A DNA stretch of 64,000 nucleotides from Tolypeutes matacus. Taxonomy: Eukaryota; Chordata; Mammalia; Cingulata; Chlamyphoridae. The notes under the pieces are model-generated. The model did not search any database, was not told the DNA's origin, and worked only from the letters and a program-made list of their open reading frames with translations. This document shows positions 13,699-25,284 of this stretch, piece after piece. Positions within the stretch are counted from its first letter, which is position 1; the number at the start of each line of letters is the position of its first letter. A program made the translations under genes and the position numbers. The DNA is taken from the NCBI GenBank assembly GCA_026826555.1, contig JAKSZT010054305.1, positions 508,297-572,296 on the forward strand. The letters run 5' to 3'.

Positions 13699-15610
13699 GT
13701 AAAGGGGGAACCATGGGCTGGGAGGGGTGGGCGTGCCCCCCCACTCTCTGGCTCAAGTCCCTTCCCAAAGCACCCTCTAGCTCTTCTCTCTCCTGTGCTG
13801 TGTGTCTCTCTCTGTCTCTGCATCTCCCTCTTTCCTACTTTTCCCCTTTGACTCTCTGTGCCGATCTATCTGCAATTGGGTTGGGGTTGGCAGAAGTGGG
13901 ACAGGAAGTCCTAACCTGGTTGCTTGGAATTGCTGCTCTCTCTGATCCTTGGAGCCTGGAACTTTGAGACCAGAAGTGAATTTGAGGGTGAGGACTTGAT
14001 GGGAAAATAAAGTCTGCTGCCAGGATTGGAGCTGGGGAGGGCAGTGGGGCCAGGTGCAGATGGAGCTAGGGCTAGACTGGGGAACAGAGGGAAGGGAAGA
14101 GAGGGCATGGGATGAAAGTGATCAGGGATGAAAGAACACACGGACCAGGCAGAGGGAGAATGGGGCTGTGATGCATGTCCCAAGCATGGGGGTGGGGAGA
14201 GGCAGTGGGGAGTCGGGAGCACTAAACATGGACTGGGAGGTGTGGACTTTGGGGACTCCCAAACTACTCCCATCCCCACTTGTTTCTTTGGATCCCAGAA
14301 TATGGAGTGTGTTCTAAATTTCAGCACCAGCCATCTTCTGTTTTGTGTTAATGTTGTATGCATACTTGTCTTCCCCTCCATCTATGTTGATGACCTTGCA
14401 TTCCCTCAGAGCTTGGTAACTGTTTGTTGACTCAAATTGAGCCTGTCTTCTGTGTGGTGGGGTGGGGCAGGGCTGAGGGATCCTGACCCCTGAGGGGGCA
14501 TCTGTCAGGCAGGGGAGTGGGGGGTGGGGGTGAGGAAGATGGTGACCGTGAAGGAGGCTTAGTGCTTCTGCTTCTGTGTGTTAAGGCTGAGCTCACAGTG
14601 AGTGGCCCTCTGTTTTCCCTTAACACTCTCCCCGAGCATGGCCCCTTCCCCCGTCTTTCCACTGCCCAGGCCATATTCCTGCAGCCTCATCCTGACCTCC
14701 TCTGGTCCTGGGGATAAGGAAACCTCTGCCAAGCACCCAAGAAGTTGTCGGTGCTCTCCTTTGCATGCCGTCTACTTTGGGCTATAGGAGGGTGCAGAGA
14801 TGGAAAACTGATTATATCCCTTTTCCCCATTCTTGCAGAGTCACCAAAAAGGGCCAGGGACTGCCAAGGGCTGGGGGCTTGAGGACAGAGCAGGAGAAAG
14901 GGGCTGGTCCTGGGCAAGGAGATTGTGGCACGAGGAGATGTCTTCCCCTGGTTTAAGATCTGATATTGGGAAACGGATGTGGCTCAAGAGGTTCGGCGTC
15001 CGTCTACCATATGGAGAGACCGGGGTTCAATCCCCGGTACCTCCCGGTAAAAAATTAAAAAAAAAAAAAGATCTGATATCTATGGTGGTCCTTTTGGAGG
15101 GGAATGGAGAGCTGGGAGGGGCTGAGCTGGGGCAGCCGTGCCCAGCTCCATGTGTCCCAGTCCACTCTACAATGGGCAGCCGACGTGTTTAGTCCGCCCT
15201 GCCCCTACCCTGAAGTAGCAAGGCTGAAAAGTAGGCCCTGAGAAAGAAGGGATCACAGGCCAAGGACAACTGGGGAAGATCTGCATCGCAGCCAGCCTGC
15301 TCTTGGAGCTGCGGCTCCAGTGTTGCTCAGTTTATCGCATCGTGTCCTCCTTCTCATGGCTTTTCTTTCTCCTTTCCTGTTGCTCACTTTCTGGTGCTCT
15401 TCCCTTTTTACTCTTTCCTCTACTCTTTTCCACGAGATCCACTGGCCTGGCTCCCCCACCCCCACACCATGCTGCTGTTCTTTGCCCACACTCACTCATC
15501 CTTTCCCCCTCCCAGGCCATCTCAGACCTCCCACCCCCACCCTGTCTCTTGTCCCTTAGCTGTCCCCTCACTCTCTCTCTGCCCTATCAATTCTCCCTTC
15601 TCTCTTCCAG
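13699..15610 (+). other. NHLH1: Probable NHLH1 intron
   Basis: The intron begins GTAAAG and ends in a strong pyrimidine tract with CAG at 15608-15610. It carries one short SINE (14967-15067). No other gene is seen. Confidence 0.5.
14967..15067 (+). mobile_element. Short DAS-type SINE (tRNA-derived)
   Basis: A tRNA-like head (ATGTGGCTCAAGAGG A-box region; GGGGTTCAATCCCCGG B-box) is followed by an A-rich tail. Target duplications AAGATCTGATAT at 14955-14966 and 15068-15079 are identical. The near-consensus B-box suggests a fairly young copy. It sits in the NHLH1 intron in sense orientation. Confidence 0.92.
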
Positions 15611-15786
15611 GCCCAGGACTGGAAGGGGCCCTGACCATGGAACCCTGAAGTGGCTCCGACATCTAGAGCTCAGTGGCAGACCCCACTACCCCAGGCCCTT
15701 CCTACCCCTCCCACAACCAGCTTTCCAGCTCCCAGAGGGAGGGGTGGGGAGGGGGTCCTGATCTCACAGGGCAGGGGACTTCCATC
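15611..15786 (+). other. NHLH1: NHLH1 5' UTR part of exon 2, with 3-codon upstream ORF
   Basis: The exon follows a CAG acceptor at 15608-15610. A minimal upstream ORF (ATG at 15637, two sense codons, TGA at 15646-15648) has an almost ideal Kozak context (gaccATGG) and ends 138 bp before the main start. Confidence 0.65.
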
Positions 15787-16188
15787 ATGATGCTCAACTC
15801 AGATTCCATGGAGCTGGACCTGCCTCCCACCCACTCGGAGACCGAGTCGGGCTTCAGTGACTGTGGGGGAGGGGTGGGGCCTGATGGTGCTGGGTCCGGG
15901 GGTCCTGGAGGGGGCCAAGCCCGGGGCCCAGAACCAGGAGAGCCTGGCCGCAAAGACCTGCAGCACCTAAGCCGCGAGGAGCGTCGGCGCCGGCGCCGAG
16001 CCACAGCCAAGTACCGCACAGCCCACGCCACGCGGGAGCGCATCCGCGTGGAAGCCTTCAACCTGGCCTTCGCGGAGCTGCGCAAGCTGCTGCCCACGCT
16101 GCCCCCCGACAAGAAGCTCTCCAAGATTGAGATCCTGCGCCTCGCCATCTGCTACATCTCCTACCTGAACCATGTGCTGGACGTCTGA
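15787..16188 (+). CDS. NHLH1: NHLH1 (HEN1/NSCL1), neuronal basic helix-loop-helix factor
   Basis: NHLH1 is a nuclear DNA-binding factor that dimerises with E-proteins, binds CAGCTG-type E-boxes and acts in developing neurons. The frame has 133 codons plus TGA, the full length of human NHLH1. It starts [15 protein letters not shown], has a Gly/Pro-rich stretch (residues 27-54) and a run of Arg at 66-71. The basic region follows ([12 protein letters not shown], about 81-92, with the E-box-contacting Glu84), then helix 1, a loop (TLPPDKK) and helix 2 ending YLNHVLDV. I chose the first of two adjacent ATGs at 15787. The frame stays open upstream to about 15673 but has no ATG there. The coding region is intact and GC-rich, and lies in one exon as in other mammals. 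Confidence 0.97.
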   Translation: MMLNSDSMELDLPPTHSETESGFSDCGGGVGPDGAGSGGPGGGQARGPEPGEPGRKDLQHLSREERRRRRRATAKYRTAHATRERIRVEAFNLAFAELRKLLPTLPPDKKLSKIEILRLAICYISYLNHVLDV

Positions 16189-17870
16189 ACTCTACCTGCC
16201 CCCCACCTAGGGTTCTTCCCTCCATCGGGCCTTCCGGGATCCCTTCTCGCTACTCACTGCTTAGAATTGCCATGTCCTCCCTGAGCCCCTGTACCTTGGC
16301 ATGGAGTCCCAAAGGCCAGGGTCCAGGCAGGGTGCCCACTGCTGGTGAGGAAGGCCCTGGCACCATGAGGGCTCTTTTCCTTGTCAGAAATATTTGCTAG
16401 GGCATCTGGTATAGGGTTCCTGCCTGACTTACTGAACTGGCTACATTTGGAGTCTCCCCCTAGTTCTCTTATGGGCTGCTGCATTTCCTGACCCTGTGAC
16501 CAAATATTCAGTGGCCCCCAATGACTCTGTCTCATCTTTCCACCCTGTTCTAGCTTCTCCTGCCTGTGATGGGGAGGAAGCAGCAGAAGAGAAGGGGGGG
16601 GGAGCTGGAGTTAGAGTGGTAGTTGGACTTCTTCCCCAGAAATCTCATTTATCCATGGGGGGAGGGGGATGGGAACAGACCCTTGGGAGGCAGGGGGATG
16701 GATGATATGACTCCTTGAGGGGAATCTCAGTAGCCTGGAATTATGGAAACTCTGTTGTCCATCTTATGCCTGAGGCTCAGCATTTACAGACCTCGGATCT
16801 TACTTGGTAGTGAGTGCCTTGCCCTCTCTGAGCTATGTGGCCACCTCCCTACCTTCTACCCACCCCCAGTCCCCACCACCACATCCCAGTTCCCATATCC
16901 CCCTCCCATGTGCAGCTAGAGAAAGGGAAACCTAGATCCTGGGGTGGGAGATGACATTCCCAAACTCAGTCCAGAATATGAAGGCCCCTCTGCTTCTTCC
17001 ATCCTAGCCCACCCTGAATATGTGCAAAACCTAGCTGCTTCCTTCCGCAGATTGGGAGTTCCCTATTGCCTCCCGGAAATGCTCAGCTGTCCTGATCCTG
17101 GGGGCTGTTTATTACAGTTTTTTTCTCCCTGCTTACACTGCTTTCAGTAAGGGATGAGACCCTTCCCCCACAACCTCGTGGCTCTCTGTGGCCCTGGCTC
17201 CTCCCTGCCCCTCCCCCTCGATGTTGCTGAGCCCCATCTGCTCATTAGAGCCCAGGGTCAGCGGTGGGCTGAAGGGCCTTAGGACCTGTGGAGCAGAAAG
17301 AAACTCACTGCGCCTGTCATGCTCCCGCCTCCCTCACATCAAACTCCTAGTTCTACAAGGATATTATTTATTTATGTATTTATTTATTTATTCATCTATT
17401 TATTTACTTATTTATTTACAAATGTTACTATTTATTGCCGAGTTGTGCACTTTGGGGTAGAATGAGGGGACTCCTGGCAGCTCTAGCCGGGTCTCTCTTG
17501 ATTCCTCCCTGGTTACTCCTTTCCCTTTCTAGCTCCTCCTTCAACTCCAGGTATGAGTGGTATTCCCTTTACTCACCACACCCATATCCCTTTCTCAGCT
17601 CTACCTGTCCTGACACCCAGGCTTCTGGGATGGTATGCCTTCCCAGCCCTGGAGCTCTTGGATATACTTCAGCTGCCTCCATTCCCAGACAATCCCACCC
17701 CAGTCCCAGCTGTCTCTTTTCTCTCTTCAGCCCTCTCTCCTGATCCTTGATTTTTCCTAATACCCACAATAGCAGGCCGTAGTGGTCTGTGTCCTTTGCC
17801 CTGTGTGTGATTCCCTCTTATTGCATTTCTGATTTCATACAAAAAGAAAAATTAAAGTGACCTCGTTCTA
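16189..17870 (+). other. NHLH1: NHLH1 3' UTR with AU-rich element and ATTAAA signal
   Basis: About 1.7 kb of untranslated sequence follows the stop. Around ten AUUUA pentamers cluster at 17361-17437. ATTAAA at 17851-17856, followed by a T/G-containing stretch, is the likely poly(A) signal. The length suits the roughly 2-2.5 kb mRNA expected. The UTR end is inferred. Confidence 0.65.
17361..17437 (+). promoter_or_regulatory. NHLH1: AU-rich element (ARE) in NHLH1 3' UTR
   Basis: Overlapping ATTTA pentamers (about ten) are spaced by four bases or a few more. That is the pattern of class II AREs bound by TTP, AUF1 or HuR proteins. It implies a short-lived mRNA, consistent with transient expression of NHLH1. 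Confidence 0.65.
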
Positions 17871-18424
17871 GTACCAGGCATGGCTGTGATTCAATTGACT
17901 GGCTTGGGAAGCTGAGCTGGCATGCAAATTGTGATATGGTAGACATTGAGGGTCCTAGGCTCTGAAGTCTCCTGTGATGGGGGAGGGGGCATGAGAGTTC
18001 AGTGTGAGGGGTAAATGGGGACAGGGAGAATGGTATAGAGGGTGTAATACACAGGTCCTGGACCTCCCCACCTAAAGGCCTATATATCCCCACCCTGGCA
18101 CTCACTGAATGACATTTTCTGACCTCTCCTATGCTGTAATTCTGCTTTTGTTGTCTGTGGGTCTGAGAAGGAACTCAGTGTCCCAGTGGAACCCAAGTTA
18201 AACATGTATCTGTGGGTCCATGCTGCTGGGAGAAGCCATGGCATGAAGCCGAGACAAAATCTTACCCATAAATGTCTATAGTTGGGTCAGAATTCCTTGC
18301 AATCTCAGTTTTGGGCCCATTTTGGGTCCCCCAACCTTAGGATACTGAAAAGAACACAAAGGAGGACCTGGGGAGAGCATTAAAAAGGAGTGCTGAAGAA
18401 ACATCAAAGAAATTTTGGAAGGGA

Positions 18425-18540
18425 CCCTAAAGATCAAGTTATAGATTAGGAAACTAAGGCCCAGGGAGGGAAGGACTTTGCCCAAGGTCACACAGCTAAT
18501 TGAGGGCAAAGCTAAAGCTCAAACCCAGGTTGTTTATGCC
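18425..18540 (-). repeat. MIR SINE
   Basis: The phrases 'aggaaactaaggcccaggga' and 'cccaaggtcacacagctaat' are the reversed MIR core. Confidence 0.8.
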
Positions 18541-18579
18541 CTATGCTGCCAACTCCCCTCTTCCTCCCTGAGATGACCC

Positions 18580-19290
18580 AACTAAGTAGGGTGCTCAATT
18601 TTGACCCCCATATTTTAACAGGAACACTGACAAACATTGATAATTCAGAGTTGTATGGCCAAGAAGGCAAAAGGTCTGGAGACTACTTGATAGAAAGTAT
18701 AGTTGGAAAACTGAGGATACATGTCTTTATAAGAGTAGCTTTAGAGACAACATACAATCTACAGATATTGAACTAAACAAAACCATGCATTCTCCATGTT
18801 CCCAGAAGGCAGAACCAGTACCAGTGAGTGAAAGTTACAAGAAAGCAGATTTTAACTCCAAGAAAAATTTTACCACACCTGGAACTGTCCAGTGATGGAA
18901 GAGCTCACCTCAAGAAGGAGGAGTCCAAACTGAGAGGCTAGATAAACAACCACATGTAGAGTTAACTTAGAGCACATTCCTGGAGGACTGGCTAGATGAA
19001 TTCAAATATTCTTTCCAAACCTAGGTCAAACATTGGGAGGGAAATGCCAAGACATACATCAGTCTCTGAAAGGCACTGTTTCCATCTCTGCAGAGCAAAG
19101 AATGGCATCAACAGCATGAGAAGTTTGAGTTAGACTTAGGGAGGAACTTCCACGCAGGAAGGATTTGACATCTTCCCTTCCCCACCTAAGTTGGAGTGAA
19201 ATGTGTTCTTCCCAGAGCCTGGCAAGAGGGAGGGCCAAACTGAGACCAGGGAGAATCTGAGGACTACAAATTGCAGGAGTTGGAAGGGAA
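18580..19290. repeat. Old interspersed repeat, family not named
   Basis: Phrases such as 'cccagaaggcagaaccagta', 'gtgaaagttacaagaaagca' and 'gaactgtccagtgatggaag' recall a common ancient mammalian repeat, but I cannot place the family. No coding potential is evident. Confidence 0.4.
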
Positions 19291-19299
19291 CATAGACAC

Positions 19300-19420
19300 C
19301 ACCCAATCCAAACCTTTGCTTTTAGGGCAAGTAAACTCTAAAGGTGATGTGACTCACCCATGATGACAGACTGAGATTAAAACCCAAGTCTTCCGTTCCT
19401 GGCCCCAAGTGCTTTGTGCC
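19300..19420 (-). repeat. Diverged MIR-like SINE
   Basis: The order of 'acccatgatgacagactgag' and 'aaacccaagtcttccg' fits a degraded reversed MIR. This is a weak call. Confidence 0.4.
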
Positions 19421-19539
19421 TCCTTATGCCCAGCAGCCTGAGTCCTCTGAGCATCCTGCCTCCCTCTCCTTGCCCCCGCTGGAGAGCAGAAGGGGTTACT
19501 GGACCCCTCCCCTCGGGGATCCCTCAGGGCATGTGGGTG

Positions 19540-19670
19540 GCGTGAGGGGGCAGCTGCAGCTGTTCTACTGCTAGCTCCGAATTTCTTCAGATAATCAATT
19601 GGCCTCGGCTGCCGCTCTGCTGCTCTGCTTGCTCGGCTCGGCAGGACAGGAGAAGAAGGAGGTGGGGGGT
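19540..19670. promoter_or_regulatory. Candidate regulatory block with abutting E-boxes
   Basis: This GC-rich, repeat-free stretch contains two CAGCTG E-boxes directly joined (19551-19562), then an AT-rich homeodomain-like word (ATAATCAATTGG) and CTG/CTC-rich sequence. CAGCTG is the core bound by NHLH1 and related bHLH dimers. Function is inferred only. Confidence 0.35.
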
Positions 19671-20639
19671 GGGAGGTGGGAGGGGGAGCCGGGGTAAGGA
19701 GACTGGAAAGGAGACAGGGAGATGAAATCCCCAGGCTCCGGGCTGACAGGAGAGAAGGGAGGAAACAGACTGATACAAGAGGAGGCCCATCTGAGGCCCC
19801 TCATTTCACATCCCTCCCAAACTCAGCAAGTGTGTCAGTGGGAGGGGATGGAGAGGTTTGAGGGAACCCAGGCAAGGGAATCTCTTGTGCCTCCCCCCTC
19901 CCTGTCCTCCTCCATGGTAAGGCCCCTTCCAGCTGTCCATGCCCTCTTCCCTCCATAGTTACCACAGGCCCCTGACCCTGCAGTCCTGCTTGTCATAATT
20001 ACTCCCTTCTGCCCTCTTTCTCTGCAAACCCCACCTCCAGTGACAGAGCAGACGGCAGGGCCCCAGGGGTTTGAGAGTGGGAGGTGGGGAGAGACTCTGC
20101 TCTTAGCCACTAACACACCCCCTCCCACATTATCATAGGCTGCCAGGCATATGGCCCCTTTGTGCCCACACAATAGAGGCCCTGCTTGTGCCCCTTTCCC
20201 AGTCTGGGCATGGGCAGGGAAGGTCCTCTCCCTCATTTCACCTTCCTCCCTTCCTTCTCCATCCCCAGTGCAGTGCCTGCCTTCTTTACCTTCTCTTCTT
20301 CCTCCATCTGGAAGGTCCCTTACACCACCCACTTCCTTTATCTTTCTGCTTCTTTTTTCTCTTGTGTCCTTTTTTGAGCTCTTGAGCTCTGGCTAGGTAA
20401 GATTTGTGGGAAGGACAAAGAGGCTAACAGGAAGGTCACAGTCATTGAATGTTAGTGCAGGGTAAAAAGAAGGAAACAAGCAGGCATGTTGGCTGTAAAA
20501 CTGAGGGAGAGGAAGGTGAGATGGCAGTGGCAGCAGCAGCAACATTGTGCTAGAGGGGAGAGAAAGCCCATGCTTGGCAGTGGGAGGACCTCCATCTCCT
20601 CCCACTGGCACACTTTCACTCTTTATGTCACATGCCCTC

Positions 20640-20770
20640 CCTGGATCTCAACTTCCTCATCTGTAAAATGGGGAAGATAGTAAGACCTGTAACTCAGGAA
20701 TGTTAAGAGGATCAAATTAGATCATCGTGGCAGTGCTTAGCACAGGTGCTTATTAAATGAGGGGCAATAA
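20640..20770 (+). repeat. MIR SINE
   Basis: The phrases 'cttcctcatctgtaaaatgg' and 'gtgcttagcacaggtgctta' follow the MIR core and 3' end in forward orientation. Confidence 0.8.
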
Positions 20771-22030
20771 GTTGCAGGGCCAACCAATACTGTTGTACAG
20801 TTTTTGCACAGTGCAAGGCACCAGGCCAGGGGAGGGATATAGACCAGCAGTGCACCTGTGAGGATGCACCACCCTTCCTATTTTCAACAGAGGGGCTGAA
20901 GTGGTGGTTCTGGAAATCAAGACCTTCATGCAGGAGTCCTGGCCACCTTGGAAATCAAGAAAGAGTGGGAGGGGATAAGAGACTATGGAGATGCCAGAGT
21001 GGGAGATCCCTAAGCTCTTTCTTCTCTTGGTAGCTGGAAATTGCCAAGCCTTGAAATCTGCTACACTGAGGATGGAGAAACTGAAACTGAAGAGGGGAGC
21101 TGAAGAAGCAGAAAAGGTGGGAGACCTGAGTCAGGGGTTATGATTAGAGTGATGTGTTTGGTTTAAGGACCTCCTTCTCTTGCTCCCACATTCTCTGTCC
21201 CCTCCCTTAAGCACGCTGCTGGAAGCCCAACCTGGTAATTGCTTGTGGAGCACTGCCCCCTGCTGCCCACAAGCAGAGAGGTTTTCACTCCTCCCTATCT
21301 CTGTCTGGGAGCTGCTAAGAAACCAGAAAAGAGAAGAAAAGACCAGACCAGTGGATAAAGGGTGAAAGAAGTGTGGCAGAACCTGCAATCTCGAATTCCG
21401 TTATTGGCAGAGGTTTCTGGAAGGTGAAGGAGAGTTGATTGCTGGTTAGGGAGAAATAGATACTAGAATTCATAGGTGTTTTATTTATATATATTAATAG
21501 TCTAATTTTTAGATCAACTTTTTCATGTCTGTGCCTATTTTATTTGTTGTGTGTCTGTGTATATTCTGTATCTCATAATATACACTTGCCTGTTTCTGTG
21601 TTTTTTGTACATGTATGCATTTGTGTGTTTGTTTCTGTGGAGGGATCTGAGTGACAGCTGTCAGGTATGGGGCATAGGCGGGAAGCTGTTTAGTTTTCTC
21701 TCCCACAGAAGCCCTTTCCTGCTCTCTAGGTTTAAACCCCTGCCTTCCAACTCCATCAGCTCCATGGTTATTTACAGATCACAGTCTTTGGCTGGGTCCC
21801 ACACCCCTTTAGACATTCCAAACTCAGAGCCTTGCCCAATTCTAATCTGAGACTCTGGGCCTCCCAAGCAGAGCCTCCAGCTTGGTTCCCAAGTGAACTG
21901 AGGGGAGAGGAAGGGCCCTGAAATCACAGTCTCTCTGCCATCTGCCTCCCTTTGATCCTTATTGGCATTTAGACTCCAAACTTCTCATTTTATAACTTTG
22001 TGGCTGCCTCCTTCACTGGGAAATTCCATT
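20770..22030. other. Intergenic DNA, no gene seen
   Basis: This is mostly unique sequence with a TA-rich patch at 21480-21610 (TGTGT words). No conserved frame, RNA or clear transposon was recognised. Confidence 0.65.
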
Positions 22031-23060
22031 TTAGCCAGTGCTACATACATTTATGGAATAGCCAGTGCATGTCAGACACTTTTCTATGTTCGAAATACAA
22101 ACTCAGACTTCTGCACCATCTACTAGAAAGGAGGTGTGGGGTGGGGGGGACTGACATATAAACCCAAGGATTTCATAACAGTGAAAAAGTGTATACAAGG
22201 ACTGAAGGGGAGTATTTAACTCAGAGGGGGGTGTTGATGGGGGAGGGAACAGGGTAAAATCTGAACTGAGTGTTGAAGACCCTAGGGGCTTGCCAGGTCG
22301 CTGACGGAGGTTGTAGTGAACATTGTGGGGCCAGGCTACTCAGACTTCTCCCTGTATGGGACAGAGGCCCTCATTTCCCCAGCTGCTGGGAGTGTTGACT
22401 CACAGCAGAGTCCCTCTCCAGGAATTGCCTTTGGAGGAAGAAAGCTGCCTTGCTTAAAGTCATACTCCTTCTCTAGGACAGTCTGTATTCAATGACTGGC
22501 TCAGGGTGGGGGTCATAATGTCCTAGTCCAAGGACGACCCTGTCACACTTTCTCAGCTTAACAGCCCCTGGTGGGATGGGCAGAGATCTCTGCTGCAATT
22601 GCACTGAGCTTCAACTCCTCTCTCTGCTTAATCCCGTTTCACTCACTCCTGACAGGTATTCCCAAGAGCACTTCTGAGCGCATTCTCCAGCATAACAATC
22701 TCAGACTTAAAGAATCCTTTTCCTTGTGAACCCTACCTAAGGCAGTGATATTCCGGGTAGGTATGAAGGCATGGAGGCCTGAGAAGGCTTGGTGAGCCAG
22801 GTCTGGTGCAGTGTAAGGAGTTTGGTGCTGCTGGAACATAGATACCAGAGGCTGGTAGGACAGAGGAGTGGTGGAGAATTGCCTGGAGAGGCAACTGGGG
22901 ACCAGGTCAGGAAAGGCCTTGTATGCTATGCCATCTAGCTTGTCCTTTACCACACAATGGATGATTTTTAGTATTGTGGATATACACCATCAGATTTACA
23001 TTTTAGGCTTTAAGGACAATTCTGAAGCTTGACTGGAGCAGGGGTAAGATCTGTGCAGGC
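22030..23060 (-). repeat. L2 LINE fragments
   Basis: The words 'gtcaggaaaggccttgtatg' and 'gtgagccaggtctggtgcag' are the reverse complement of the L2 3' region. An additional start-like part lies at 22040-22130. It is diverged and patchy. Confidence 0.55.
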
Positions 23061-23639
23061 AACAATTTTAGGAGTTTTCACAAAGTCAGGGGAGAGAAGA
23101 TAAGGGTCTGTTTCTAGGCAGAGGCAGTAGGAATGGAGAAGAGAGGACAGATTTAGGAGAGCTATTTAAATGGTAGATTCAACAGGAGTTGGGGATTTAT
23201 TCATTGTGGTAGGGTAGAAGAGGACTACCAGGTTTCTGCTTGGGAGCCTGAATGAACAGTGGTGCCACCTTCCAAAATAGACCCATAGAGGTGGAGAAGG
23301 CTTTGGGGAATTGTGTGGTGATTATGGCAGTAGTGGTTACAAAATAAGGACCGGTTGAACAAGAACTATCTGAGAAGCCTTCCCAAGGAACTGTCCAGAA
23401 GGAAGTTGGCTCTCTGGGTTTGTAGCTGAAGAGTTGGACTTCTTTACTAGGCACCTCCCAGAGGTCTCTAACGCCACATACCCCAAACTGGCCTCCTTAT
23501 CTTTTCCTCCCCTACCCTTACTCCTCCTTTGGTGTTCCCCACACAATAAATGGCAGCATCAGGATTTATTGCCCTAGCTATTAAGCTTTCCTTTCCCTCT
23601 ACTCCCAGTTCCAATCCATAACCAATATCTATTCATTTT

Positions 23640-24510
23640 ACCTCCTAAACATGACAACTGATTCTGTCACTATTGCTACCTCTGCTTTCCTTCACCTGGA
23701 CTATTGCAGTTGCCTAGCAGGTCTCCCTGACTCTTGGCTTCCTCCCCTTAAGACTGCCTTCAGGGAAGCGGCTGTGGCTCAATCAGTAGGGCTCCCGTTT
23801 ACCATATGGGAGGTCCCAGGTTCGGTTCCGGGGCCTCCTGGTGAAGGCAAGCTCGCCCGCACAGCGTGGTTAGCTGACCCAGCGAGCACAAGCAGCAAGG
23901 GGGGGATAAATGAATAAACAAATAAAATCTTTAAAAAAAAAAAAAAAAAAAGACTGCCTTCAGTGTAACCCATCCAAAATCTGGTCAGGACACATCCATT
24001 CCATACTTAAACCCTTTTAATGACTCCCCATTATTTCCAGAATAAAATCCAAATTCTTTAAATGGCATGAAAGTCCCTTCATGGTGCAGCCTTTGCCAGT
24101 ATGTCCAGCCCCACCTGCCATTCCATCCTTCAACTTTATATGCTAACAGTTCTAAGGAGATCAAGTTTCTCTGGCTTGCTCCATATTGTTCCCTAGCTCT
24201 GTGCCTTTGCTTATGTGTTTCCTTCTCCAACTTCACCTAAGTCCAAATCATCCTTGAAGACAGTGCTGATGTCCTCCCCTCCAGGAAACCTCCCCAACTT
24301 TCTGTGCCCTCCTCTACCTCCAAGCCTGGCTCTGCCTGTGCTCTCTTAGCTTTCTATGTATGATTGTCCTCACAACATTGAATTCTACTAAAATCACCTC
24401 TACTATCGCATGACCTTTGGTGTGATCTTGGGTGAGTCATTTAAACTCTCTGAGCATGTTTCCTCAGCAAAACTAAACCCCTTAGCCCAATGCCTAGGAC
24501 ATAACAATAA
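23640..24510 (+). repeat. L2 LINE fragment (split by a SINE)
   Basis: Forward L2 phrases run through the block: 'ctggactattgcagttgcct', 'aatgactccccattatttcc', 'ggaaacctccccaactttct'. A DAS SINE (23764-23950) interrupts it. Confidence 0.7.
23764..23950 (+). mobile_element. DAS SINE (tRNA-derived)
   Basis: The copy has a full tRNA-like head (GGAAGCGGCTGTGGCTCAAT; B-box GGTTCGGTTCC), the typical GC-rich middle and an A-rich tail. Perfect 13-bp target duplications AGACTGCCTTCAG lie at 23751-23763 and 23951-23963. This family is characteristic of armadillos and supports the species call. Confidence 0.95.
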
Positions 24511-24719
24511 ATGGTGGTTATATCAAGATAATTGTTGCTTTTATTATTATGTTCCATTTCAGTTTGCTGAGTTGCCCCAGTGTCCAACTATGACCATTTA
24601 CCTTGAGACTATGGATTGTTCAAATATTCCTATTCATTTGATACTCCACATGAAGTTCTCATAAGTTATTTCCCTCCAGGAGCTCTACCTCGTCTTTTCA
24701 CTTCACTGGAAGCCAGAGG

Positions 24720-25283
24720 GCTACTCATTTTTTAAAAGAGTTTTTAAATTATTAAAGTAATATATGTTTATTGTAATAAATTCAAATACTGAAATAGGTC
24801 AAGTTAAAAGTAAATATATAAAAAGAAAAAAAAAAAAAACATAGAAAAATAAAGTAAATATATGGCCCCAGTCACACACCCAAAAGTAATCCCTAGAAAA
24901 AGTTCAGGCTGTATTCCTCTGGACTTTGCATTTTACAAATATATGTAACATACAGTTATATATATTATTATTATTATATATATATATATTTTTAAGATTT
25001 ATTTATTTATTTATTCATCTATCCCCCCCTTGCTGCTTGTGCTCGCTGGGTCAGCCAACCACGCAGTGCAGGCGGGCCCGCCTTCACCAGGAGATATGGT
25101 AAACGGGAGCCCTACTGATTGAGCCACAGCCGCTTCCCGCAGTTATATATATTAAAATTTTTAGTTTATATGTACTGTTAGACTTTTATGTAATATAAAA
25201 TCATACTTTACATGTACTGTTACTTTTTCATTAAAAATATAAATATCCTTCAGCATCAGAAATAGGTGGTATCAACAGACCAA
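24720..25283 (-). repeat. Old L1/HAL1 3' fragment, left half
   Basis: Reverse-orientation words such as 'ataaaatcatactttacatg' and 'ttcattaaaaatataaatat' follow an old L1/HAL1 3' end. It stops near 25283 at the nest boundary. The sequence appears to resume near 54165. It contains a SINE at 24968-25139. Confidence 0.45.
24968..25139 (-). mobile_element. DAS SINE lacking the B-box region
   Basis: The minus-strand copy has the A-box head and the GC-rich middle, but the stretch between 'ccaggag' and 'atatggtaaacgggag' is missing about 30 bp including the B-box. CAGTTATATATATTA at 24953-24967 and 25140-25154 is the target duplication. Confidence 0.85.
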
Positions 25284-25284
25284 T

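Noticed and set aside
15673..15786. N-terminal extension of NHLH1
   Set aside because: The frame is open upstream but begins with GTG rather than ATG, and the known protein starts MMLNSD at 15787.
23764..23840. Functional tRNA gene
   Set aside because: The A- and B-box words belong to a SINE with an A-rich tail, target duplication and many copies in the window.
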